Assembly: GCA_014904985.1 (NCBI GenBank)
Contig: MU128966.1
Span: 1 to 64,000, forward strand
DNA: 64,000 bases
Origin: Hydnum rufescens UP504
Lineage: Eukaryota; Basidiomycota; Agaricomycetes; Cantharellales; Hydnaceae
Direction: 5' to 3'
In this document: positions 54,312 through 64,000 of the stretch, piece after piece
Numbering within the stretch: position 1 is the first letter of the stretch
Layout: each line of letters begins with the position of its first letter
Notes under the pieces: generated by a model
What the model saw: only the letters and a program-made list of their open reading frames with translations
Told to the model about the DNA's origin: nothing
Databases searched by the model: none
Made by a program: the position numbers and the translations under genes

Positions 54312-56262
54312 TCACATGCTATCGTTTGAATATTTGGGGTGAAAGCTCTTTGCATCCTGAAGGAAGCCTTTGGCTCGGGAGAATTTTGATTTGACACGAA
54401 TTCTGATGACATAATGATAATATTAACTTGAACCTTGGGTTTGAAATCATGTGTTGAGAGACTCACCTCACAGGCGGTGACCCAAATATATCCTCCTCAC
54501 TTGTCCCACCTATCATGTCATTGGGAGGAGCTAATTGAAAGCCATCCTCAACCATTTGGGTCACGCTCAGACCATCCCCAGGGATCTCCAAAGTAGGGTT
54601 CCTGGGACTGATTGAAGATGATCCATTTCTTTCTTCAACCCGCCGGCGTTTCGTGGGCGGAGAGTAAATTCTCTGAGTGCTGAAAGAGAATGTGAGCTGT
54701 AATAAAGCAAATTGAGATAATCATACCTTGATTCATGCGCATCCTTAGAACTAAGAGATGAACTAGATTCTAATCTCTGGGTCAGCGTCTGACTGAAATC
54801 GTTGGGGCCACCTGCTATTTTTTCCCATTCAGATTCAGCGTTCAGCTTGCACTCACGATTGCTAAAATGCAGACCATGTGAGAGCTGCTGTTTTGACTCT
54901 GAGTTCTCTGTGGCCCCACTGTGACACATGTCCTCATCAGAAGAGATGACGATAATGCCATTCACACTTCTCTTTTCTCGCCTCTGATCAGATGGAAAAG
55001 ACTCTGGAGCAGTCTCTTCCTCAAGGTCAGATAGAATTAGCATGTTTTTCGGTTTATGAGTGTTTGGATTTTCCTGTTTTGGCAGAATGTGGCTGGAACT
55101 GGGAGCAAGCTTGCCAAGTAAGATTGTTTGCTGAGATGGATGTCCAGTGGAAAGGGGTCTCTTGATGGGAGGAAGTGCCTGGTGATGATGGGTGTGAGCA
55201 GTGGCATGCTGGTCCCTATAATGGGGATGGGCGTCTAAGTATTTTTGAATTGCTGGGTCGAACCGGTGTTGCTCTGCGTAATAGTGGTCTCTCCATGACT
55301 TCCAGGAGTGTGTCACTGCCCATGGGTACTGATGGGTATCATCTACTAAAGATTGGTAAATCTCCCTGGTAGATCGGTCCCCCTCCTCATTGAATGGCAC
55401 TGTTTTGGCTATGTAGGCCATCAAATGGGTTTCTTCTTCAGGAGTAAATGTGGCCTGTCTATAAGGATATTATCATTAGAATCTGAATGAACTGAATGGG
55501 AGAAGTGGGGAGTGCTTTCCTTCCACCCATACCCCTGATGGGATCAACTGTTGGCTTGAAAGCACTGCTTGTGATACAATCATGAACCCAATGCACATAC
55601 TCCACATAAATTTCAGTGGCAGCACAGTTCTTCTTGAGAGTTTTGTAGACTTTAGCTTTGTTGTCATTAACCAGGATGATCTTTGCATTTTGGGTATTGT
55701 CGACAAGACAGCCTCCATATTTCTATTTGAACCAAGGTAATGTTGAATGGAAAAGAAAGATGAGAGGAAGACTCACAGTTATAGTCATTTTGAGTTCATT
55801 GCAAGAGGCACCATGCATACTTGGGTGGATAAATATGGGCACAGGCTTATTATCCTGCATAAATAATGGCGTGCAACTACTAGAGATCATGTCTTCTAGA
55901 CTGAGGACACGACTACCCTCTATGCATGCTCGGATGAATGTGAAGCTCTAAAGGATTTATTCAGAATAAGATGGCTGAAATCAGTAGAGACATACGATGT
56001 ATACAGCCTCAGAAGTCGAGGATGCCCTTTGTGTATACTGTCGGGGGTCGATGAGATAAATGTAGCGAATATGTTTTTCATCCTTTTCTGAACGATCTAG
56101 CACACGTCCACCATGATCCTGAGGGGGAGAAAAGGTGAGGAATGGATAGAGATGGTGTGAATGATTTACCTGGATGAGGCGTCTGAGGTCATCTTGGATG
56201 GCTGAGGGTAGTGTAGGACTGATGTAGAACTTGAGAGGTCCTGTAAATAAAACGGAATTCAT
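54312..56262 (-). CDS. RAP1: Rap1-like protein with BRCT and Rap1-type Myb domain
   Basis: Exons by eye: 56170-56262, 55996-56118, 55777-55947, from 55722 down to about 55530, about 55460-54740, then two short exons ending at TGA 54312-54314 (NDSM). The first four exons give a BRCT-like fold (FTGPLKFYISPTLP ... GGRVLD; FIRACIEGSRVLSLEDM; KYGGCLVDNTQNAKIILV; VEYVHWVHDCI). Then ATFTPEEETHLMAYIAKTV ... REIYQSLVDDTHQYPWAVTHSWKSWRDHYY ... FDPAIQKYLDAHP, a Rap1-type Myb helix-turn-helix. A disordered region and SPPTKRRRVEER (nuclear signal) follow. No RCT domain was seen at the C-terminus. Rap1 proteins bind telomeres or telomere proteins. All introns have GT..AG and the frame is open, so this looks functional. 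Confidence 0.75.
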
Positions 56263-56269
56263 GATAGAT

Positions 56270-58115
56270 GGCTGGATGAGACTGGGTTATCAAGATCCTG
56301 CTAGGGATGTTATAGTCGGGACGAGACGAGGGAGTGGCAAACCGGGGTTTGCCGGGAGGTTTGAAGGACTGATCGCATCACTCTTCCCATAGTCCTAACG
56401 CGCCTGGCTGACTTGATTGAAGCTTGCATGGCCTTCACAAAGCTAATTTAAATGTAATAAACCCAGACAGACCATACTCTCACATCCAAACATTCGACCC
56501 TATATGTACATACGTCGTATACCCCGAAGAAAGAAGGAAACTTGGTTCTCAGCCATATGGTAGGCAAAGTTCAGACTGCTGGATCGGCAGAGGTGACTGA
56601 AAGAATAAGAGTCCAAGGGGGAGCATTCAGAACTCAGGAATGGAATAGACACAACTTATAACGCTGTCCAAGGACCGCCCTAGGTGCCTTACCATTACTT
56701 GTATGCAGCCAGACTTGGTATCTGAAGGTATAATAATTATAAGGTGTTCACTCCCTGATTGATTCTTGTATAAGAGTCCTAGGTCCCTGACTCTGATGTT
56801 TACATAAGAGAGATGTTTTCACTGCATGCAGGAGGCTGACATGGGAGAAATCCGGGTTGGCCGAGCTATGCGAGGGTGAGTAGTAGAAGACTGAGCCTGA
56901 GAGCCTGAACCTGAGTTCTTGACCTCAATAGAACTTCCGAAATCTGAGCACCATGAGGAAGCACTCAAGGTAAATGGCAGACATTGACCATGTCGTGGAA
57001 ACAGATCGACCCAAAATATTATGTCTAGGTCACATTCACTCTCATGTCAACTTCTCTACCCATCTTTTAAATTGGGCCCCATGAGGAAGCCATAAAGACA
57101 AATGCAGAGGGGATGGATAGTTTTCTGCCCACTGATTGAGTGAAGGGGGAATGGTCCTCCACAGGCGCAGCAGTCCTGGGAAATAGTCGGGGGGTGGCAA
57201 GGCCAGGGACAAACCAGATACTCCACGCGGATGCGAGAGTAATGAGAGACAGAATCGCATACATGATACAGCTCCTCTAAGCCAGGCGATTATGTTTGAG
57301 TCAACGATTCTAGCCTAAAGCATACAAGACCAATATAACAGCTGTATGGAGATGCAAAGGCATCTACAGTACACCCCCTTAAGGGGCCCAAAAGGGCAGG
57401 CGAATATCACATAAGCTGGCGGCGATCTGGGGGGGTGGTTCGACAGACACCCATAGGAGCACCTGCCATGGAGCACGGTGCTGATTGGTATCAATGCTCA
57501 TCACAGTCAACCTCGGAGAAACAGATGCCCTTTGGCACCATCTGAGGCAGCCTTGGGCGAGGAAACAATGCTCAAGAACTACTTTCCTTCAGGGTAATTG
57601 CAGAGGCACAGAGAGACTAATTAATGCGACATTGTGCTCATAGTGAAAATATAGTGGCGAGGGCATCCTAGCCCACAATAGTAGAATAAGGAAGCTAGAA
57701 CAACAAGAGAAAATGTCCAAGATGATGATTTGACGAAAAGGGAAGGAATACACACTGGGCTTAATGATATACTGTGATGATAAAGGGGAAAGTGTCCATC
57801 AAGAGGAAATATTACTCCCGATGATGGGGATCCCATAAAACGACCTTGAACGACCCATGTACAATAAGCGCTTGCTGAGTATCCAGCAAATTAAATGGGG
57901 AAAACTCGTTGATGGCCAAGTCACCTCATGTATTGAGTATAATGGATATTTTATCACTTTGTCTGGGTGCGTAGCGATTATTTGGAGCTCTGGACAGACC
58001 CTCAATGGGTAGATAGTAATTGATCAGACTCGCCTTGCACTGCCTCATATCCCAGTACCTCGCCCGACCCCCCACCTCGCTTTCAAGTCCGCTCGCTGTC
58101 TCTCGACTGCCCAAC
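56270..58115. other. Intergenic region, no gene supported
   Basis: Shared upstream region of two divergent genes (54312-56262 minus, 58121 plus). Frames here are short and lack family features. The stretch 57040-57260 is open in two minus frames by composition only. Confidence 0.5.
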
Positions 58116-58120
58116 CACTC

Positions 58121-59573
58121 ATGCTATTCAGAAGATTCTTCTCGACGAGAACACGCAGCATCCAACTGCCTTCAGCGCTGTCCAATGGTTCCGCTGGTAA
58201 CGAACCATCCGCTTCTGTACATCCGGAGCCTCCGACGATGCTTCAACCATCATATCCAGATTACCTCAATGAGCATGGAGGCACAGGATGGGACGCCGCT
58301 CTCATTATGTCTTCGATAATCCGCGATATGCCAGCTCTTCCGCGCGCGCTTTCTGGTCCGCTCACTCAAGTTTTCGACGTTCTGGCAGAGGTAATCGAGG
58401 CAGTCAAAATCATGCACAGCGGAAGAGATGGGTGCACACAGCTCATAGTTCGCGTGACAAAGTTTCTTGAGAGCTTCGTGGGCGGGTTGAAGGAGAGCAA
58501 CGTCCTCGATAATTCGGCAATAGCTTCAAGTTTATCCATTTTAAGGCGGTATGCTTCCCAATTTCCTCAGACAGTCTCTACAACAAAATATATCTCTTTT
58601 GGATATAGGAACCTGATGGCGATTTGTGCTGACGCAAAGCGGTGGTCCAGTCTGAATCTTTTGAATCGCTACATCCAGCGTCATCGAATTATGACTGCGA
58701 TATCGAGGCACGAACAGAATCTGACGGATTGTTTCCACGTGTTCCAAGTGAGTCTGTATTCAACAAGACCCCTCTCACTTGGCGAAAGCGAGCTGATGTG
58801 ATCATGAAGATCGTCGTGTCGATAACAGGATCCTACCCTGTGGACAGACCGAGGACGATCGCGTCTCTGGACCCATCAGTCTCAGCAAGACCCCCGTCAG
58901 CCCCTGAAAATGCACTCGTGAGTTATTTGGGACTATCAACAATCCGATGATCTCAACTTGCGTTTTCAGACTTCAATTCTGCTAGAAGGACTGCACGACT
59001 TCTTCGATCATCCAGCAGGTCAGGCGGTGTTTGAGCAAATCGGCGCAGCCGTGCGAGGACGACTGGAGGAGATGGGGTTACAGGCAACCTCGACACCACT
59101 GGGCTCAAGGTAATCGGTATCCTCCATTCAATATAGCAATAAGAGACTGATGAAGACGAAGCAGGGATGCAGGGGAGACTGGACCACGGATCCGCCGTGA
59201 TCGTCATGTGTCATATCTCAGAAGCCAGATCTCAGAGCTTATGGCTGAAGTCCGTGGAGTCTCGCCACATATTTCGGTCGGTACGGATGTCGAAGTGCAG
59301 GTTGTGGGATCAAAAACACACAAGCAGCCGACTGGGGACCTGACACGTCAACTTCGTAAAGCGGTTATGGCAACGTTAGAGCTCCTGAACGAGCTCCATG
59401 ATGTCGCTGAGGTCAAATCGGATTCGGCTATGCTGGCAGGAAAGATGGATGATCTGGCAATGAATTTGCACGATCTGGGTCTTCAGGGTGAGGCCTTTGA
59501 GGTACAGAGTATGGCGGCGGAGTTATACCACGCTGGAGGGAAGAAATCAGATCTTTCTGGCTCTCTTGTATAA
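58121..59573 (+). CDS. Protein with MLKL-like N-terminal helical domain and truncated TPR-like tail
   Basis: ATG 58121 (MLFRRFFSTRTRS, basic and possibly mitochondrial). Exon 1 runs to about 58548, donor GTATGC; next exon about 58609-58747 ends at VFQ with GTGAGT. Together they read VFDVLAEVIEAVKIMHSGRDGCTQLIVRVTKFLESFV ... SSLSILRR NLMAICADAKRWSSLNLLNRYIQRHRIMTAISRHEQNLTDCFHVFQ. This matches the four-helix pattern of the MLKL-type N-terminal domain found on fungal NLR-like and TPR proteins. Then LLEGLHDFFDHPAGQAVFEQIG (58.97-59.11 kb) and, after an intron, YLRSQISELMAEVRG ... MLAGKMDDLAMNLHDLGLQGEAFEVQSMAAELYHAGGKK, which looks like a single TPR unit, ending at TAA 59571-59573. The tail is short compared with relatives. 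Role in cell-death signalling is only inferred from the domain. Confidence 0.55.
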
Positions 59574-61249
59574 AATAGTAAACGTGGATGGATTATGTAA
59601 GCCTCCTTAAGGGACGACGACGAGAGGGATAGGAATTCCTGAGGAGAGCCTGAGTGCTCGAGCAGAGAGAGGGTAGGCGAGAGGCGGAAAGGCATCATAG
59701 CATTCACGACACTGGCCAATTTATGGCGGTGCTACATGTGGTACAAAGTAGAGAAAAAAAAAGGAGTGCAAAAAACATGGTGAAATCGAGGAGATAAAGC
59801 AACGCCTAAGCAGTGAAGCACAGGGGCCCTATGCTTCCTCGTCTAATCAAGTCTTCCCCACACAATATGGTCCAATATCTTATCTATATAGACTGGTGCT
59901 CCTGTCTACATTGGTTTGCCTGAGTCAACTTCAAGCCCCATCAAGTCGAGTCCAAAGATTTGTAATGAAGGGATTCGACTGAAACTATACTTAAGTCTCA
60001 CTTTCGGGACGCTGCCGGAAGCAAAAGTAGAAGCACTTGGTCTATTTTTGCTTCCGGCAGTCATCAAGGTGGGCGGGATCGGTGTCTGCCGCAATAGGCG
60101 GACGAGTCTTCCTGAGGTCCCTTGATGCCCACTGAGCATAGCCCTGACATCCATAACCAAATTTGAGATATGCTCATGCATTCACTTCTAATTCCGACTT
60201 GGAGCCTGTCTCTTTAAACTTGGAGATGAGATCCTTTTGGTACAAGGGGGTAAGATATCGTGGGATTGCTTCTGGGCTTCTTGCTGACATGAGACCACAT
60301 GTCATCAGGACTGTTTCCCAATTGATCACGTATCATCTTGATCGCTTCACAAAATTATAGACAGCCTCAACATACAATGCTGAAAAACAGTTTTCACAGT
60401 TGTCGCCTTCAGCAAAGTTAACATGAGAGGGTCACTCTCTAGTATATTTTCATTAGCCATAGAGTCTCAATGGTGATCTGAGTCGCCATATAATTCACCT
60501 GGGCTGTCTTCCATATCTCCCAATGCGTCCAGTTTGCCCTTATGTAGGAAACGGCATTCACTGTTTGAGAACCCAAGTGACCCCTCTCTCTCTAGCTATC
60601 CTCCTTACGATTCCTCAGGACTTTCTATGAAAGACTACATACTCCATCTTGAAGATGACGAGGACTAAGGCATACACCACTTGTTGATGTTGATGATCAA
60701 GAAAACGCCCCCTCATTCAGATATGGATATAGATCCATGGGGGGCGCTGCTTCGATTGATTCTCCCTCCCCCCATACACTCGGTCGAACTACAATAGCCA
60801 CAGATAAGAGATCTGACTCAGGAATCATCTAGATCACTACACACATCACAGAGCGCATTCATGATTCCAGTATGCCTGGTACCAGTTGTTCAACAAATCA
60901 ATGTCAGACCTCAATATCATATTGTCTAGATGTATGTCTACATGAGACCCGCCTGTGTAGATTTCCTAGATGGGCGAGTAGGCCAAGAATGCCTTCTATG
61001 CCTGATGGATCGGGAGCTGCCTAGAAAAAAATCGGGGACATCCTTTTCTGCATGCTAGAAGCCATCAGGGGCCATGCTACTCACCATAATGAGTGAGTGT
61101 TAGAGCTGAGAGTAGATGGGGAAATTAATTCACTTCCAAGCTGTTGCCACTGTCAGCTTCAGGATCCACTGAATATGTGTTTGGAGGCATGTCCTTCACC
61201 TGAAACTTCTGCTACACTAGATTCAACAAATTACATTCTGAGATCACTC
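59574..61249. other. Spacer with a perfect 15-bp hairpin
   Basis: The only notable feature is the hairpin at 60012-60060. Small plus frames (for example 60163-60360) are not supported. The region lies between converging genes at 58121-59573 (plus) and 61250-62528 (minus). Confidence 0.5.
60012..60060. repeat. Perfect inverted repeat, 15-bp arms
   Basis: CTGCCGGAAGCAAAA (60012-60026) and TTTTGCTTCCGGCAG (60046-60060) are exact reverse complements with a 19-base loop. Such a stem could be a small transposon footprint, a MITE end, or a 3' processing structure of either converging gene. Confidence 0.8.
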
Positions 61250-62528
61250 CTAATGAGAGAACTGGAAGATAGCCTCCCTTGAAGGGATATCTCTCGTCTT
61301 TAAGCCCCTCTCCGACTTCAGCAGCATCCAAGAAACATTATCTTGAAACACATCACCCATCGAGGGAAGCATGTAATGATCTGTGGCAAACATGGCATCC
61401 GTGATAGAAATCATGCCACAGATCACTAAACAGCCCATCTCCACCACTTGTCCACTTTGAGCAACCACCACGTCCAGCCCTTTGAATTTCAAGCATGCCC
61501 ACGGCAGATCGATTTCTGATGAGTCGCTGTTAGCTCCCCATCGATCCTCCAAAATTTGACGGTTATAGGCGTTTAAGGGCCACCTCAACCAAATCACCTC
61601 CCCTGAGAAGTGAAATGACCGCCAATATGGTAGTGTAATGCATACACTTCTTGTACTTCGCCTCGGGATGAATGATATGAGATGATGGGGTTCATCTCCA
61701 TTTTTAGGAGATTGCAGTCGCCTCGGGCTGTGTTGTTGAATCCATGACGGGAATGGTGTAATCGATCCCAACTGCTGAGACCATGGGCCATCGAGGGTGA
61801 CTGATCGCTCGATTACAGAACAGTGTAGACTTGGATAAGCCTCATCGACATGACAGAGGTATTCTTTCATGATGTCCCCAGCACGAAAGCCCAAATGAGA
61901 ATCCTGAGTTTTGCACTCCATTGGGATCCAGTCACCATTGATATGTTCAAAACCACAGAGTCCTGGGATATAAGGGAACCTCTTGATGTCGTCCATGAGC
62001 AGGCTGGGTCCAATGTTATCCCAATCTTTTGACTGGTCTCTGAGATGACAGCCTTCGAACCACCCAAGTGCTTGAGACGCACACCATTTCTGAGGGTTGT
62101 TGCCTAACCAGACGAAAACATCCCCCCCCACAGCTTCCCCAAAGTGGCCATTCCAAGTTATCCTTGAATGATCCCACATGGCCACAATTCTACTCTGCAC
62201 TATCAGACATTATCCCAACAATATCAGCCCCAAGTTCTCTCTATAGTCCAGAGTACTTACATGGCGCACAGATTCTAAAATCCAGCACATCTAGACGATC
62301 CATATTCTTCCCAGTGACGACTCCATCTACATCACGTCCCATCTCATCTATGTGTTCTGCACTTGCCCATGGACATGAGACACAGTGAAGCAGAAAATCT
62401 TGAGCTGTGAACACAGTCGGTATTGGCCATCGGAGGCATAGGATGCACAACCCATTCTCTGCCCACTTCATTCGAAATTCGTCCAGACGATCGATCCTAG
62501 TTGTTACTGCTTCTTCTGGGAAACACAT
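61250..62528 (-). CDS. Unrecognised two-exon gene with Cys motifs
   Basis: Exon 1 (62528-62261, ATG MCFPEEAVTTRIDRLDEF) and exon 2 (62199-61250), joined through GTAAGT..ATAG, give one open frame of about 405 residues ending IFQFSH. Exon 1 has NGLCILCLRWPIPTVF ... FLLHCVSCPWASAEH, two CxxC pairs with a His, which suggests a zinc knuckle. Exon 2 is Trp-rich (NNPQKWCASQALGWFEGCH, GEVIWLRWPLNAYN) without a domain I know. It starts 46 bases after the sirtuin's stop on the same strand. I do not know its function. Confidence 0.55.
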
Positions 62529-62573
62529 CCCAAACCCCTTCAGTCAGTTTCAATCAATCATTTAGGAAACGTC

Positions 62574-63913
62574 CTATTTCCCACCAGTCTTCCTCATTGC
62601 GTTTTCCAAGTCTCCACCAGATATCAACGTCTCGGCCAAATATGGAACACTGTCCCTCGGTGTATCATATAGCTTTGAGGACTCTACCCAGTCCTTGGGA
62701 TTCAGAGAACGCCAAGACCTCTCGCATATTCTACTCCAACGATCAGTTTCCCCGACTATCCAGTAGTCAATGAATGGCTTCATGTGACTTGGTGGTTGTG
62801 TGAGGTTTACGAAAATAACATGGCCCTGAGAGCCAAGGCCTAGAATGAATCAATGAATCAATCAGTCCTGAATCATCAGCCACAGTGGTTGCTCTGAGTA
62901 CAACCTTGAGAACCCAATTTCTCTGAAAACCGTTTCACCAATGAACATGTCCCTGGCACACCAAGTGATGTCCCCAGGATGATCACCAAGTCTGGAGAGG
63001 AGGCCATGTCACAACCAGAAACCTCCCCTATCTCCACCCCATGCCGATGAGATTCACCATACATCACAATATCAGGCCGAAGTGTGCCAATACTGATTCC
63101 TCGCTTTCCCCGTCGAATTCGATTGTCATCTGCGATGTGCATAAAGTCATGTACTGATCAGTTTCTCACTAATCTCATTAACATACTGAGTTGAGTGCAA
63201 TGGGGGCAACTTGGCGGGATTCCCTGCTTGAAGCTCTCCATGACATCAGGTTCCCAAACAAACACACTATGACAGAGGGAACATATGACATGACTACCCC
63301 AGCCATTAGTTATCTCATAAATCTCCAAAAATCATCCATGAAAGTAACTCACTTGATATCCCCGTGCAAACGTATTACCTTCACATCCTTATTAATCGTA
63401 TGTCCATCTGAGAGCGAGGCTGCTGCATCACCCCCTGTGCCTGTCGATTGTGCTCTCTGTTCAAGCCCATCTACATTCTGGGTATACCAGCGAAGGAGCT
63501 TTCCTTTGCTGTCCAATTTGTGGATGAAGTCATGGGTTGGAGAAGGTGTGGAAATATCTACTTTCCGCTTCATTTCTGCCATGAGTGAATAATATTTGGC
63601 TGCAGATGATTGATCTCGAAAGACATTGATGTCAAAGAGCTCCCGGATCTTGGTTTGCGTTTTCGGCTTATTGCCTTCTGTGAGAGGATATAGTCCACCA
63701 TTGGAGCGGAAATCCTAGATATCAGAGCATTCAGGATCGTTTTCACTCATCGGGGAAACAAAATTGATGCTGTACAGGAATCCCACATGATGTCGATATC
63801 CCAGCACCAGTCACCACCACGATCCTCCGAGACTTAGCAACAGCTTGGCTCAAGTGATCAATTTTGTGTCCAGTGGTGTGTTCAACATCTGAAGAAAGTT
63901 CGAGCTCAATCAT
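62574..63913 (-). CDS. HST-type sirtuin (NAD-dependent deacetylase), start assigned in window
   Basis: Exons: 63776-63913, 63353-63714, 63187-63293, about 63129-62925 and a last exon to TGA-type stop at 62574. ATG 63913 gives MIELELSSDVEHTTGHK, then KSRRIVVVTGAGISTSCGIP DFRSNGGLY, the NAD-binding GAGIS and DFRS motifs; LRWYTQNVDGLEQRA (TQN-D motif) and VIRLHGDI (catalytic His); CSLC and CPHC, the zinc pairs; then TLRPDIVMYGESH, SSPDLVIILGTSLGVPG and HVIFVN. The C-terminal YWIVGETDRW is typical of fungal HST3/HST4. These enzymes deacetylate histone H3 (Lys56) in the nucleus. A TAG lies in frame upstream of the ATG; a further 5' exon beyond the window edge is possible. Confidence 0.85.
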
Positions 63914-64000
63914 GGTGACTTCAAGAGGGCCGGGACTTCCCGATTGAGAATGCGGCTTCTTACACAACTTGGGGAGGGCTAGCTACATGACAACGACCTC

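Noticed and set aside
57042..57264. Two overlapping minus-strand ORFs
   Set aside because: Open by composition only; no splice partners and no recognised motif.
1..64000. tRNA or rRNA genes
   Set aside because: I looked for the T-loop GGTTCGANTCC-type block with a paired cloverleaf and found no convincing case; no rRNA core sequence was seen.

Overview
The window looks like nuclear DNA of a basidiomycete fungus, most likely an Agaricomycete. I infer this from the gene style (small exons, 45-70 base introns with GT..AG ends) and from families typical of that group: a FunK1 kinase fragment, fungal HNH-nuclease proteins, a ParB-like fungal protein, an Ede1/EPS15-type tail, a fused fungal-type FAS beta fragment, a NOT1 fragment and Tc1, hAT, LINE, Ty3 and DIRS-type elements. 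I cannot name the species.

Layout. (a) Bases 1-2312 and 38722-41022 are arms of a large inverted repeat, about 90% alike by eye, each carrying a broken copy of the same fungal gene. (b) 2.7-6.1 kb holds a decayed gene and two divergently transcribed HNH-nuclease genes; the right one can be spliced into a complete reading frame. (c) 6.1-25.2 kb is a repeat graveyard, almost free of CpG between 6.1 and 14 kb. It contains LTR-like sequences, a Tc1/mariner relic with its TIRs, a Ty3/Gypsy relic, an unknown ORF beside a polypurine tract and LTR, a hAT-type MITE with 8-bp target duplication, CAGGTT-type hexamer arrays, a 1.2-1.3 kb duplication and minisatellites. (d) 25.2-27.7 kb is a decayed LINE with reverse transcriptase and RNase H. 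(e) 28.4-31.0 kb has an intron-rich beta-rich protein gene followed by an EDE1-like tail.

(f) 31.4-53.5 kb is dominated by fragments of conserved genes: the 3' part of NOT1, a FunK1 kinase lacking its catalytic half, the inverted-repeat gene and a paralogue, the preceding part of NOT1, a dual-specificity phosphatase and the start of the fatty-acid synthase beta subunit. Stops in several of them sit where CGA (Arg) or CAA/CAG (Gln) would be expected, which suggests C-to-T mutation. A mostly continuous ParB-like gene (45.2-48.2 kb) and a DIRS/Crypton-type tyrosine recombinase fragment (49.1-49.5 kb) lie among them.

(g) 54.3-64 kb looks like living chromosome: a BRCT plus Rap1-Myb protein (telomere protein candidate), a gene with an MLKL-like N-terminal helical domain and a truncated TPR-like tail, an unrecognised Cys-rich gene, and an HST-type sirtuin that is nearly complete at the right edge. 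Working together: Rap1-like and HST-type proteins both act on chromatin and telomeres in fungi, but nothing here shows co-regulation. The rest of the window mainly records duplication, transposition and mutational decay. Gene models were spliced by eye; family names rest on remembered motifs, not on searches.
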